A stretch of DNA of 59,811 bases from Edaphosphingomonas laterariae (GCF_900188165.1 NZ_FZOS01000022.1:1-59811), one strand, 5' to 3'; positions 47,392-55,763 are shown, counted from the stretch's first letter. Notes: a model not told the origin generated them from the sequence alone. Program-made: numbers and translations.

Positions 47392-47598
47392 GTCGACCAA
47401 CCTCTACATTCAACCGCCGTCCGGTTCACTTTTGGCGGGCGCCCCGGCGGACGTTTCATCCGGCCAATCCCGCTTGATCTCCGTGCGCGGATCACCTGTT
47501 CGGCAGACCTCATCATGTAGGCTCTTCGGCGCACCGAACAACGGCGCCGCGATGCTGCCCATCGAGATGTCGCTCGGGGCGATCTAGTGCTACATTGC

Positions 47599-47632
47599 CA
47601 ATTGGCGTAAAAATCGATATATGCGCCAATTG
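47599..47632 (+). promoter_or_regulatory. palindromic operator of the Xre-RES module
   Basis: A perfect 9-bp inverted repeat (CAATTGGCG / CGCCAATTG) flanks 16 A/T-rich bases containing TAAAAATCGATATAT. It ends 15 bases before the antitoxin start codon and is separated from it by the AAGGAGG ribosome binding site. The layout fits an autoregulatory operator over the promoter. The binding protein (the Xre antitoxin itself) is inferred. Confidence 0.65.
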
Positions 47633-47647
47633 CTGAAGGAGGCTATT

Positions 47648-48058
47648 GTGCAGCTCATTGCCATCGAGGGTAAGGCTCCACCGCCCGGATTGGATTTCTC
47701 GACCGAAGAGGTCCAGGCGATGCAGCGCGCGGTGATCCGTCTGTTCGATCATTGGAAGATCACGGACGCACAGGCGGCGACGCTGCTCGGCGATATCGCC
47801 GTGCGCACCTACCAGCGGTGGAAGCAGGGCGAATATGGTCGCTGGAACGTCGATCTCGCGGCCCGGCTTTCGAACCTGATGGGCATTCATAAGGCACTGC
47901 GCCTGCTCTACACGGAGGCGGAGCGGGGATATCGCTGGATCAAGGCGCCGAACCAGGCTTTTGGCGATCGCTCGGCGCTGGAGGTGATGCTCGGTGGACA
48001 ATTGACCGATCTGATGCGGGTGCGCCGCTATCTCGACAGCAATCGTGGCGCATGGTGA
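47648..48058 (+). CDS. Xre/MbcA/ParS-family antitoxin of a RES module
   Basis: The 136-residue protein starts at GTG 47648, which has an AAGGAGG Shine-Dalgarno sequence six bases upstream; an ATG at 47621 in the same frame lies inside the operator and is less likely. The sequence contains an Xre-like HTH (DHWKITDAQAATLLGDIAVR, TYQRWKQGEYGRWNVDLAAR) and a DUF2384 toxin-binding region (LSNLMGIHKALRLLYTEAER, RGYRWIKAPNQAFGDRSALE) ending near RYLDSNRGAW. Such antitoxins neutralise RES-domain toxins. It lies seven bases before the toxin gene, with an operator just upstream. Confidence 0.92.
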   Translation: MQLIAIEGKAPPPGLDFSTEEVQAMQRAVIRLFDHWKITDAQAATLLGDIAVRTYQRWKQGEYGRWNVDLAARLSNLMGIHKALRLLYTEAERGYRWIKAPNQAFGDRSALEVMLGGQLTDLMRVRRYLDSNRGAW

Positions 48059-48064
48059 GGGTGG

Positions 48065-48775
48065 ATGCCCGATGCGCCTCTGTCTGTGGTCGACTGGCCG
48101 ATGGCTGTCCGCCTGATCGAAAGCAAATATCCGCCGATCGATCTGTTCGAGGATCTCGCTGACCCCGAGGACTGGGAACTGCTCGCGGCCGCCGAAACCA
48201 GAACCAATCCAAGGGTTGCGGAGACGATCGGCAATCTCGATCTGGTGCCCGTCGCACGCCGCGTCTCGGGTCCGGGGGCGAGCTATGTGATGGCGCCCTT
48301 CACCCATTGTTCGCCGGACAAGCCGGGGCGGTTCCACGACGGAAGCTATGGCGCGTATTACGCCGCACGAAATTTTGAGACCGCGGTCGCCGAAGTGGCA
48401 TATCATCAGGCGCGGAGGCTGGCCGACAGCCGTGATGAGCCTGGCTGGATATCGGACATGCGCGAGCTGGTTGGCGCGGTACGGACCGAATTGACTGATA
48501 TCCGGGGTGGTGGTTTCGCCCCACTGCTCGCGCCGGACGATTATGCTCCATCGCAAGCGTTCGCGCGGGCGTGCCGCGACGCTCGCCGCAATGGCATCGT
48601 CTATCCATCTGTGCGGAACCCCGGGGGCGAATGCGTTGCAGCCTTCTGGCCGGATGTCGTCGCCAAGCCGTTGCAGGGGCGGCACTTCCGCTATCATTGG
48701 GACGGCAGGCGGATCGATATGATCCGCGAGCTCCGGCTCGATGGCGATGGGGCGATCTACCGGCTCGACCCGTGA
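48065..48775 (+). CDS. RES-domain toxin (NAD+-degrading)
   Basis: The 236-residue protein has the RES domain: LVPVARRVSGPGASYVMAPF, then DKPGRFHDGSYGAYYAARNF with the Arg and Tyr, TAVAEVAYHQARRL with the Glu, and NGIVYPSVRNPGGECVAAFW with the Ser. RES toxins resemble ADP-ribosyltransferases and destroy cellular NAD+. The length suits the longer RES group with an extra N-terminal segment (WPMAVRLIESKYPPIDLFED). It follows the cognate Xre antitoxin, so together they form a complete type II toxin-antitoxin module. Confidence 0.92.
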   Translation: MPDAPLSVVDWPMAVRLIESKYPPIDLFEDLADPEDWELLAAAETRTNPRVAETIGNLDLVPVARRVSGPGASYVMAPFTHCSPDKPGRFHDGSYGAYYAARNFETAVAEVAYHQARRLADSRDEPGWISDMRELVGAVRTELTDIRGGGFAPLLAPDDYAPSQAFARACRDARRNGIVYPSVRNPGGECVAAFWPDVVAKPLQGRHFRYHWDGRRIDMIRELRLDGDGAIYRLDP

Positions 48776-49689
48776 GATCCTGATCCCGGGGTTGCTTCTA
48801 CCCACGTGACGTCGCTTGCTTTGTCTGTTGGTGACGCGGTTTGGCCTTCGAGCATCTTGGGCGTGCTGAAAATCGGCGATTGAGATGGGGGGCTTCCTGG
48901 CGAGGGCTTGGCGGCGTCCGATGGCGTTGGCACTCAGGGCTAGGGCGGCGTGCTGCTGCGGTGGGCGTGGGTGCGAATCGATGACGTTTCCGGTCCGTGG
49001 AGTGGGTACGAATCGCGATTCGCCAGGGGCGGCCGAGCGTCCAACGAGGTGTCTCTGGCCGGCGGGAGGGGGGGCGACCGATGGTTTCGGTAGTCCCGAT
49101 GCGTACTAGCGGCTCGTCGACTTCAGGGACCATTGCCTCTTGCGCACAGGGTCCATTGCGGAGCGCGCTTAAGGGATTGATCGGCTTCGATCAGGGAGCA
49201 TTGCCGGCGGGGAGGTGTTTGCAATAGTCCCTACATGGAGTTCAACTATATAAAAGATAAACAAATTAAAGTCATCGTATAGATGAAAGCAAGGTTTGTG
49301 AAAATGGAAGGATCTTGCAGGGAGTTTTGACATTGCTGGGACGAGCAATGTTTAGGGGAGTGATCTGGCCAAAAATATAATCACAAGACAGCGCGATATT
49401 ATTGGGGTTGACGTGGATAGTATGTTTCTGAGACGAATTTATGTGACCTGATAATCGCGTTGAGGTGTGTGCATTGCTGGTAGCACAGCGACCATGGTCG
49501 ACCCACCGCGCGTTTCGCGAGCTTCGCGGGACTCGTGAAAAGTCGGCCGCGACACGAGTGGCGCCGGACGCGTCCGACCGACGCGTCCGCGGGGCCCTCG
49601 CGCAGCGCTACCAGCAGGACCAAGCGGGCCGCGTGGCGGTCGCGTCAGCGTGGATGAGGCGTGCGGTACTGGCTACCCGCCGCGCGCTT
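48776..49689. other. long intergenic region, no gene recognised
   Basis: About 0.9 kb separates the RES toxin from the leader of the recombinase operon. Short frames exist but none has family features or a convincing start. Bases 49,240-49,460 are strikingly A/T-rich for this genome. Bases 49,565-49,592 hold a doubled GACGCGTCCG motif. The stretch probably contains the left end of the Tn554-like element, and possibly decayed sequence. Confidence 0.4.
49240..49460. other. A/T-rich tract in a GC-rich island
   Basis: The tract includes TATATAAAAGATAAACAAAT and CCAAAAATATAATCACAAGA and contrasts sharply with both flanks. No open frame of note is present. It may be a regulatory, recombination or replication-related segment, or a remnant of a low-GC source. 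None of these can be chosen from sequence alone. Confidence 0.45.
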
Positions 49690-49712
49690 AATGGGGGGCT
49701 TCCCCCCATTTT
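49690..49712 (+). terminator. strong hairpin with short T-run upstream of the recombinase operon
   Basis: A perfect 9-bp stem (AATGGGGGG / CCCCCCATT) with a CTT loop is followed by TT. It looks like an intrinsic terminator or an attenuator shielding the recombinase operon from outside transcription. It lies about 20 bases before a TATACT box. Confidence 0.6.
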
Positions 49713-49721
49713 CCCGGCGGC

Positions 49722-49748
49722 CGGTTGGGGCGTATACTCTCCCAACCG
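49722..49748 (+). promoter_or_regulatory. candidate promoter and operator of the recombinase operon
   Basis: An 8-bp inverted repeat (CGGTTGGG / CCCAACCG) flanks GCGTATACTCT, which contains a TATACT -10-like hexamer at 49733-49738. A regulator bound to the palindrome would cover the -10 box. It lies about 70 bases before the first gene of the operon. The -35 box is not clear. Confidence 0.5.
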
Positions 49749-49818
49749 ACTCGTGGGAGCGGGGTGGCAGCAAGGCCCCAAGATGCGCGCAAGCCCGCGC
49801 GCCCGCAGGAGGTGAACA

Positions 49819-50037
49819 ATGGCCAAGCATCTCAAACTGACGCTGCCCCGTCACGCCGCGCACGTCGCTGTGACAGTCGACTTCCACCGCGATCGCGCGC
49901 CCACACCGCCGCCGCTCCGCTCGAGCCACCATGTCCGCCTCCCCGTCGGGAGCCTACGCGCCAGCGCCGGGCTCGCCCGGGTGTTGCGGACCCCGCCGCG
50001 CCATCGCGGCGGTCGCGCCTCGGGCGGCGCGCCCTGA
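49819..50037 (+). CDS. small basic protein of the recombinase operon, unknown
   Basis: The 72-residue frame begins MAKHLKLTLPRHAAHVAVTV with an excellent ribosome binding site (CAGGAGGTGAACA before ATG). The N-terminal half looks like a beta strand pair; the rest is rich in Arg, Pro and Ser and ends RGGRASGGAP. It precedes the first recombinase gene by 77 bases and follows the candidate promoter, so it is probably the first gene of that transcript. A regulator or leader peptide role is possible but unsupported. I do not recognise the family. Confidence 0.5.
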   Translation: MAKHLKLTLPRHAAHVAVTVDFHRDRAPTPPPLRSSHHVRLPVGSLRASAGLARVLRTPPRHRGGRASGGAP

Positions 50038-50114
50038 GCGCGCCCTGAGCCGCTGGGCCGGGACGGTCGCCTGATCGTCCCGACCCGCCTGATCCGTTTG
50101 CAGGGAGGGCGGTC

Positions 50115-51494
50115 ATGTCCCCCAACCACGCTGCGCGGCCGCCGGCCTGGCCGGGCCCGCGCTTTCAGATCCTCACGCTCAGCGTCCCGCGATATTCACG
50201 CTATGTGCTCGATCCGGCAGGTGCCTGCGTCCGGCCGCTATCGGTGGGGCTATCCGCGCTCGAAGGCCAACTCGAGCCCCGCACCATCGACGCCTATGCG
50301 CGCGCGCTCGAGTGGGCGTTGACCGGCTGGGCGGGAGCGCAGCCGAGGCGGGTCGCGCGCCTGTTCCACGACGTCGCCCAGGCCCGCGCCGCGGTCGCCG
50401 CGATGCTCCACGCGCTTGGCGGACAACTCAAGCCGAGCCGCTATGGCGACGGGAGCTATCATGTGACTGGTGCGCCAAGCCCTGTTGCGCTCGCCGACCG
50501 GAGCCATCGCTCTGGCGCGCAGCCGCACCGCCAAGCGCGCCGCATCGAGCTCGCCCTGATCGCGCTCGGGCATGTCTACGACCAGCTGATCCTTCGCGAA
50601 ATCTGGCGTTTCCCCAATCCGATGCGCGTCGACAATGCCGCGGCGCTTGTCCGGCGCGAGGCGCAGGCCTCGGTTCGCCGCGGTGACGCCTATCTTGGCT
50701 ATGCCGGGCGTCAGTTTGTCGTGCTGATGCCACCACCGGCACGGCCGCCACGCGACTGGGACTTTCTGGCGCCGCGCATTGTCGAGGCCGCGCGGGCGTG
50801 GCCCGCCGGCCTTGCCGCCGCCACCGCGCTCACCGCGGCCTGCGGCAATCGCATTTTCGAGGCGCTCGCCTTGACGCTCGGCGATTGGTCCGCGTTCGAC
50901 TTCGGCAACCGCATCGCCGCCAGCAATAAGGGATCGCACGGCGCGCGCACCAAAATCCTCTACCTTCCGGCGCGCGCGCGCGAAGCCCTGGTCGCCTATG
51001 TCGAAACCGCGCGTCGCGCGCAAACCGGCGTCTCGCTGGCACAGGCGCGGCGGCTGGCCGCCGACGGGCGGCACGATGTGCTCGCCACCATGCCGCTCTT
51101 TCTCAATGCCAAAGGCACGGCGATCTCCTATTCGCTTTTTGCCGACCACTATTTCCGGCCGACAATGCGCGCGATCGGCCTCCCCGGCGTGACCACGCAC
51201 CGACTGCGCCGCGAACACGCACTCCGCGCCCTCCTCAAGATCCGCGGCCTCGCCCGCGACAAGGCGCATGAAGCGGCGATGATCGCGATCTACGCCGAGA
51301 TGATGGGCTGGCGCACGGGCGCGGCTATGGTCGACCATTATGCGCCCCAGCTGCGCGAACACGACCATCAGGCGCTCGCCGGCCTCCTCTATGCCGTGGA
51401 TCCGGCAGGGCGCGATGGCGCACCGCCGTCCACCGTCCCGCCGCCCCCGGCCGACGATCCGCGGATCGCCCAATTCCTGGCAGGAGACGATTGA
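50115..51494 (+). CDS. tyrosine recombinase, TnpA-like (Tn554 type)
   Basis: The 459-residue tyrosine recombinase has the catalytic Arg near residue 246 (ACGNRIFEALALTLGDW), a Lys in SNKGSHGARTKILYL, the HxxR box near 362-365 (TTHRLRREHALRALL), a Trp/His position in EMMGWRTGAAMVDHY, and the nucleophile Tyr near 409. A ribosome binding site (GGAGGGCGGTC) precedes the ATG. It overlaps the second recombinase by four bases. The set of an approximately 460-residue recombinase, a 720-residue recombinase and a small helical protein matches the tnpA-tnpB-tnpC order of Tn554, though tnpA here is longer. Confidence 0.82.
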   Translation: MSPNHAARPPAWPGPRFQILTLSVPRYSRYVLDPAGACVRPLSVGLSALEGQLEPRTIDAYARALEWALTGWAGAQPRRVARLFHDVAQARAAVAAMLHALGGQLKPSRYGDGSYHVTGAPSPVALADRSHRSGAQPHRQARRIELALIALGHVYDQLILREIWRFPNPMRVDNAAALVRREAQASVRRGDAYLGYAGRQFVVLMPPPARPPRDWDFLAPRIVEAARAWPAGLAAATALTAACGNRIFEALALTLGDWSAFDFGNRIAASNKGSHGARTKILYLPARAREALVAYVETARRAQTGVSLAQARRLAADGRHDVLATMPLFLNAKGTAISYSLFADHYFRPTMRAIGLPGVTTHRLRREHALRALLKIRGLARDKAHEAAMIAIYAEMMGWRTGAAMVDHYAPQLREHDHQALAGLLYAVDPAGRDGAPPSTVPPPPADDPRIAQFLAGDD

Positions 51495-53653
51495 TGCCCC
51501 AGGTCCGCCCGCGTATGCCGCGGTCGCCAGCCCGCCGCCGTCGGTCGCGCGGGCGTCTCGCGCCGCCGGCCTGGCGGCGCGAGCCCGGTGGTCACCGGCG
51601 GGCGATTGCGGTGCTCGAGGCGTGCGTCGCCGCGGCACCAACCCGCTCGCCGGCGCAGTTCCTGCGCGACTATAGCCGGTTGCGGCGGTCCTTGCGGGTG
51701 GTTCGCTACCCCCACCCCGAGGCCGTGAGTCAAGCGGTGATCGCGATGTTCCGCGATCGCCCGCCGCCCACCGACGCGCAAATTCACGACGCCATCGGCG
51801 CGACCTCGCGGACCGGTCGCGCCGTCGTCGCATCCGTGCGTCAGGTCCTCGGTCATCCCCCCGTCCACCGCACGCCACGGCGCGCAGCGGATGCGCAGGC
51901 GGCGGCCGCCTTCGAGGCCTGGATCCTCGGCCAGGTGGGACCGCTGCCCGAGACCAGCCTCGACCCCGCTTTGCGCCTGCCCGGCGGGAGGGAGCAAGCG
52001 ACCGGCGGCCGGGCAGGGGCCGCCCCCGAGACGCAGGCGGCGATGCTGCCGGCACCCTCGCTGCGCCATCGCGCACGCGTCGGCGCGCTCACCGCACCGG
52101 CGATCCGGTGGATGATGGGCCTGGCGCTCTATATCCGCGCTGCGCGCGGCGACGGCTCGGTGATCGATGCCTGCGTCCACGCCGCCGAAGCGCTCGATCG
52201 CCTGCTGGCCGGCGGCGACCCGCGCGACGCGCGCTGGCGGACGCAGCGCATTGGCCACTTTCTCGATGACGTGAACCGCTCAACCTATTCGCGCCAGGCG
52301 CTGTGGGGGCAGTGGCTTGCCGATGTCGCGATCGTCGATCGCTATCTGACGCGCTACCCTGAGATCGCCGCACGCTGCGCGCCGCTCCGCTTTGCCCTGC
52401 CCGAACACCGGGCCCGGCCCGGGGTCAGGCGCTTGCGGGCCGCCACGCGGGCGGCGGCCGAGGCGCGGCGGCTCGCGACCTGCCAGGCGGTGGCCGATGA
52501 CCTTCCCGGGATCCATGCCGCGCTCGAAAATCGCACCCGCGAAATCGCCGCGATCCGCGCAAGCTTCGATGCCCAGTGCGCCAAGATCCGCGCAGGGGAG
52601 CTGGCGCTGCAGCGCGGCCGCCTCCGCTTCGCCTGCACGCTGCCGCGCACCGCGATTGACGGCAGGCTGGACGCCGGCACGCGCGATCTCGACTTTGCCG
52701 TTGTCAGCCGCGCCTATCTCTATCGCCGGCTCGATCGGGGCAAAGCGGCGCGCTGGATGGCCGAAGCGCCCGGCGCCGATCACGACCTCTACCTTGTCTA
52801 TCTCGGGCCGCGGCAGCCGGGCGATGGCCTTCCGATCCTGGATCTCTATGCCGCGGGCGGGTTCAGCCTGGCGCGCTACCGGACGGCCGACCAGGCCCGT
52901 GCGCTGGCGAGCGCGATCGGCGATCGCCGCTGGCCCAAGGTGCTTCGCCATCTGCGCCTGTTTCGCGCGCAGGATGGCCTGGCGCGGACCCTCGCCAACC
53001 GATGTCTCGCCCACAAGATCATCCTCATACCCGTGCACGAACTCCACCATGCCATGACCGTCGCGCGTGCGGCCGCGCGCAGCTGCCTGCGCGGCGCGCG
53101 CATCGGCGAAGTGATGCAGCAATGCCATGGCCCCGGTCAGCTGACGCGGATCGCCGTCCAGCCCGAGCCCCTCTACGCCTATCGGGCGATCGCAAAGATG
53201 CGAACCGAGCCTGAGGATTTCTGGCTGAGCGGCGCCGACGTCGATGCGCTCATCGCCGTGCTCGGCGTGATGAAGGCCAATGGCTGGCCGCTCCAGACCC
53301 TGGCGCCGGCCGCCACGCTCGATCGCAAATGTCGACCGGCGCGCTATCTCTACCAGCGGGGCGGCTATGCCTGCGATCGCAGCGAAATTAACATGGCGAT
53401 CGCGCTCGCGCTGTGGCCGCGCGACGTGCGCAGTCATGATCTGAAGCACGGCCTTGGTCGGCATCTGCTGCAGAAGGGCGTCGATATCCCGACCATCGGC
53501 CTGATCCTCCACCATCGTGAGGGGGAAAGTTCGCTGGTCGCCGGTGACGGGCGAAGCGCGACGCGGATTTATTGCCAGGCAACCCCGCAGATGCAGGCCG
53601 GGCTGGCGCGCCTGTTCGATGCCGTGGCCCATGACGAGACGGGACCGTCATGA
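51491..53653 (+). CDS. large tyrosine recombinase, TnpB-like (Tn554 type)
   Basis: The 720-residue protein has a long N-terminal region rich in helices and Arg (for example QGRLRFACTLPRTAIDGRLDAG-like sequence) and a C-terminal catalytic core with DVRSHDLKHGLGRHLLQKGV (HxxK in place of HxxR, near residue 648), PTIGLILHHREGES (second His near 672) and RIYCQATPQMQAG (Tyr near 694). A cysteine-containing middle (KCRPARYLYQRGGYACDRSE) is also present. It overlaps TnpA by four bases and TnpC by four bases. In Tn554, TnpA and TnpB act together to excise and integrate without target duplication. Confidence 0.8.
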   Translation: MMPQVRPRMPRSPARRRRSRGRLAPPAWRREPGGHRRAIAVLEACVAAAPTRSPAQFLRDYSRLRRSLRVVRYPHPEAVSQAVIAMFRDRPPPTDAQIHDAIGATSRTGRAVVASVRQVLGHPPVHRTPRRAADAQAAAAFEAWILGQVGPLPETSLDPALRLPGGREQATGGRAGAAPETQAAMLPAPSLRHRARVGALTAPAIRWMMGLALYIRAARGDGSVIDACVHAAEALDRLLAGGDPRDARWRTQRIGHFLDDVNRSTYSRQALWGQWLADVAIVDRYLTRYPEIAARCAPLRFALPEHRARPGVRRLRAATRAAAEARRLATCQAVADDLPGIHAALENRTREIAAIRASFDAQCAKIRAGELALQRGRLRFACTLPRTAIDGRLDAGTRDLDFAVVSRAYLYRRLDRGKAARWMAEAPGADHDLYLVYLGPRQPGDGLPILDLYAAGGFSLARYRTADQARALASAIGDRRWPKVLRHLRLFRAQDGLARTLANRCLAHKIILIPVHELHHAMTVARAAARSCLRGARIGEVMQQCHGPGQLTRIAVQPEPLYAYRAIAKMRTEPEDFWLSGADVDALIAVLGVMKANGWPLQTLAPAATLDRKCRPARYLYQRGGYACDRSEINMAIALALWPRDVRSHDLKHGLGRHLLQKGVDIPTIGLILHHREGESSLVAGDGRSATRIYCQATPQMQAGLARLFDAVAHDETGPS

Positions 53654-54407
53654 CCCGTCTCGCTCTCGCGAGGACTCGCGCGCCGACCGATCCGCCACCG
53701 CGTAAACCGGCACCTGCCGCTTTCGCCGATCGCAGCCGGTCGCGGTTCCGCCGGGCGGCCTGGCTGGGACTGCGCGCGTTGCGCCGGCTGCGCGATCGCG
53801 GTGCTTCGGTCAGCCTGTTCCGGATCGCCGCCGAGACCGGGCCATCGACCCCGATGGGGTCGGCATCGCCGAAACGACGATCTTGCGCAACCCGCGCATT
53901 GCTGTCGTGTACCGGGCGATGCGCCGCTCGCCCCCGCGCTCGCGTGCGATCCATCATCTGCGCCATGATCCGGCGCTTGCACGGCGTGGTAAGGCAGAGT
54001 TGATCGCCATGGTCCTGGCCTTGCGCGAAGAGACCCGGGTGCAGCGCGGGCTGATCACACAGCTGGCGACCAAGGATGCCGCCGCCCGCGCCGCCGACGA
54101 TGCGCGCTATGCCGTAGGCGGCGTGGCGGAAGCCTCTGGCGCGGTCGTCCCCGCGGCGATCAGCGATGCGGGGAAGCGGCCGCGGTCTCGGCGAGCATCG
54201 CCTTCAGCTGCGCAAGCAGCGATCCGATCTGGGCGCCGCTCAACAGCTCCAGCCGACCCGCGTCGGCGAGATCGGCCGCGATCCGCTCGACCAGATGCGC
54301 GCGCACGCCCATCGCCGCCAGCCTCTCCGCCCAGCGTGCGTCGGCCAGCGGGGCAGGCAGCCCGCTTTGGGTCGGATCCCAGGCCGCGATCGCGGCCGGC
54401 GAGGTGA
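53650..54407 (+). pseudogene. TnpC-like small transposition protein, frameshifted
   Basis: The first frame reads RSRFRRAAWLGLRALRRLRD, then RGASVSLFRIAAETG up to about 53840. The next frame carries on with GIAETTILRNPRIAVVYRAM, then GKAELIAMVLALREETRVQR and GLITQLATKD. Together this is the layout of TnpC/DUF6262-type proteins: an N-terminal HTH (sensing residues SVSLFRIAAETGIAETT) followed by a coiled-coil helix. The native frame loses one base near 53838-53848. The 3' end is uncertain: the second frame stays open into the convergent gene to 54407, but homologous-looking sequence ends near 54110. Confidence 0.65.
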
Positions 54408-54594
54408 AGACCATTTCGGGCGCTGCCCCCGCGAACCGCCGTTGCAGGCGCAGCTCGCGCACCTGGACACGCGCGAACGCCCGCGAGGCGACAAAGGTCT
54501 TCAAGGATCCCGCCCGGCGGAACACCCGGACATGGCGCACCAGGCACAGCGGATCGCGATCGGGCTCGCTTTGCCATTCGAGAATATAGGGCAT
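54160..54594 (-). CDS. hypothetical protein of the element's cargo
   Basis: The 144-residue product begins MPYILEWQSEPDRDPLCLVR, then HVRVFRRAGSLKTFVASRAF and ARVQVRELRLQRRF. The C-terminal half is helical (WAERLAAMGVRAHLVERIAA, LLSGAQIGSLLAQLKAMLAE). A GTG 33 bases upstream is an alternative start but lies within the operator-like palindrome. I do not recognise the family. Upstream is a near copy of the palindrome found at 56,102, so it is likely co-regulated with the MbcA-like and HTH-like genes. Its 3' end overlaps the open end of the tnpC frame on the other strand. Confidence 0.65.
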   Translation of the reverse strand: MPYILEWQSEPDRDPLCLVRHVRVFRRAGSLKTFVASRAFARVQVRELRLQRRFAGAAPEMVFTSPAAIAAWDPTQSGLPAPLADARWAERLAAMGVRAHLVERIAADLADAGRLELLSGAQIGSLLAQLKAMLAETAAASPHR

Positions 54595-54620
54595 GCCTTG
54601 TCGCTTGACAGTCGATGGCG

Positions 54621-54640
54621 ATGACACATATATGTAGCAC
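54621..54640 (-). promoter_or_regulatory. palindromic operator-like site, copy A
   Basis: Bases 54,621-54,640 match the perfect palindrome at 56,102-56,121 in 17 of 20 positions, including the shared core ACATATATGTAGCA. It lies 27-46 bases upstream of the ATG at 54594 on the minus strand. The match to a second promoter in the same cluster suggests a common regulator. Confidence 0.7.
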
Positions 54641-54714
54641 GAACGATCGGAATTGCCGATACGCTGATGTGAATTATCGATGAGTTGAGGTAGGCAACGC
54701 GGGGAGACTTGGCT

Positions 54715-54930
54715 CTATAGGCAATCCTGGAGGATCGCTCCCAGGCTGACGCGCAGGGCTTTGGAGATATCTACCAGAATTAAGATAGATACATTTTGCT
54801 GTCCGCACTCTATTCGGCTGATCGTATTGCGATTGGCGTCGATCGCTTTGGCAAGTTCGGCCTGCGTCAAGCCGCGCGCTTCGCGCAGCCGCCGGATGTT
54901 GGCGCCAATTTTGTCCAGGACGGAACCCAT
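54715..54930 (-). CDS. XRE family helix-turn-helix regulator
   Basis: The 71-residue protein is a compact XRE regulator: KIGANIRRLREARGLTQAEL, then AKAIDANRNTISRIECGQQN, with Gln and Asn at the expected HTH positions, and a short tail (ILVDISKALRVSLGAILQDC). It resembles phage Cro/C-type and SinR-like proteins and probably dimerises. It lies between the unknown protein gene (54160-54594) and the exonuclease gene on the same strand and is the most likely candidate to bind the repeated palindromes, though this is inference. Confidence 0.9.
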   Translation of the reverse strand: MGSVLDKIGANIRRLREARGLTQAELAKAIDANRNTISRIECGQQNVSILILVDISKALRVSLGAILQDCL

Positions 54931-55010
54931 TCCGCCCTTTAGCCACCAATCCTGTCCATGCGCCAGCGCCGATCATGGTCGCGGGACGCCGTGATCGCTG
55001 TGGCCTGGTC

Positions 55011-55763
55011 TCAGCCGGGTGACGCCCGGCCGGCCGCCAACAATGCGGCCCGCGCCGCCGGGAGGGTCGCAAATTGGACCAGATGCGGCCATCGCCGACC
55101 TTGCCCTACGCACCACGCCGCCAGCACCGACCAGGCACGCGCGAACGCCAGAGGCGCATGGGCGTCGCTCGCGAACCGAAAGCGGTCGAGCAGGAAGGTT
55201 GCGAGCACATCGACCTGGCTCCTGGCGACAGCCGGGGCGCAGCCGCCGCACTCCACGTTCTCCACCCCATGGGGAATGCGCAGCGCCGCACAGGCCTCGT
55301 CGAGCGAAGGCCAGCGTAAGCCGTCGCGCGTCAATATCTCGAGCAGATCGCAATGGCGGTCGCTGTCCGCGCCCAGAAAGCGGTCGAGCCGGGTCGCGTC
55401 GAACAGATGGTGGTGGTGCCGACGCAATTTGAGAAACGGAAGGTCATGGCGGCGGCCGTTGAAGCTGATCAGCCGCCCGCCGTCATCGAGAGCGGTGAGC
55501 GCGGACTCGAGCCGCGCCAGCGCGTCGCGTTCGCGCATAGCGACCGAATCCACGTCGTTGGCGCAGGCGACGGCGATGCTGGTCAGCGCCAGCGCGCCAA
55601 CCGTGCCATCGTCCTGTTCGGTAAAGGCCAGCCAGCTGATCGCGGCCAGGCCATGCAGCCAGATCCGCGACGCCGCATCGCGTGGCCGTCGACCGCATTG
55701 GGCGAGGGTGGCGCGATCGGGCGCGGTCTCGATATCGACGACCAGGCTCCGGTGCCGGCTCAT
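55011..55763 (-). CDS. predicted DEDD-type 3'-5' exonuclease
   Basis: The 250-residue protein resembles the PolB-like 3'-5' exonuclease group. Motif I is RSLVVDIETAPDRATL (Asp and Glu), motif II lies in GGRLISFNGRRHDLPFLKLR with the FNGxxHDxPFL pattern, and the distal Asp-containing region is SQVDVLATFLLDRFRF. The start is ATG 55763, which overlaps the upstream MbcA-like gene by four bases; a longer open frame to 56162 runs through that gene and is an artefact. Its role is unknown, but the strict coupling to the MbcA-like protein suggests a functional pair. His-rich RRHHHHLFDATRL is also notable. Confidence 0.82.
   Translation of the reverse strand: MSRHRSLVVDIETAPDRATLAQCGRRPRDAASRIWLHGLAAISWLAFTEQDDGTVGALALTSIAVACANDVDSVAMRERDALARLESALTALDDGGRLISFNGRRHDLPFLKLRRHHHHLFDATRLDRFLGADSDRHCDLLEILTRDGLRWPSLDEACAALRIPHGVENVECGGCAPAVARSQVDVLATFLLDRFRFASDAHAPLAFARAWSVLAAWCVGQGRRWPHLVQFATLPAARAALLAAGRASPG

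Noticed and set aside
47410-47562. Minus-strand 50-codon frame upstream of the HigA-like antitoxin as a possible toxin
   Set aside because: It has no toxin fold features and no ribosome binding site. It may be the tail of a lost gene.
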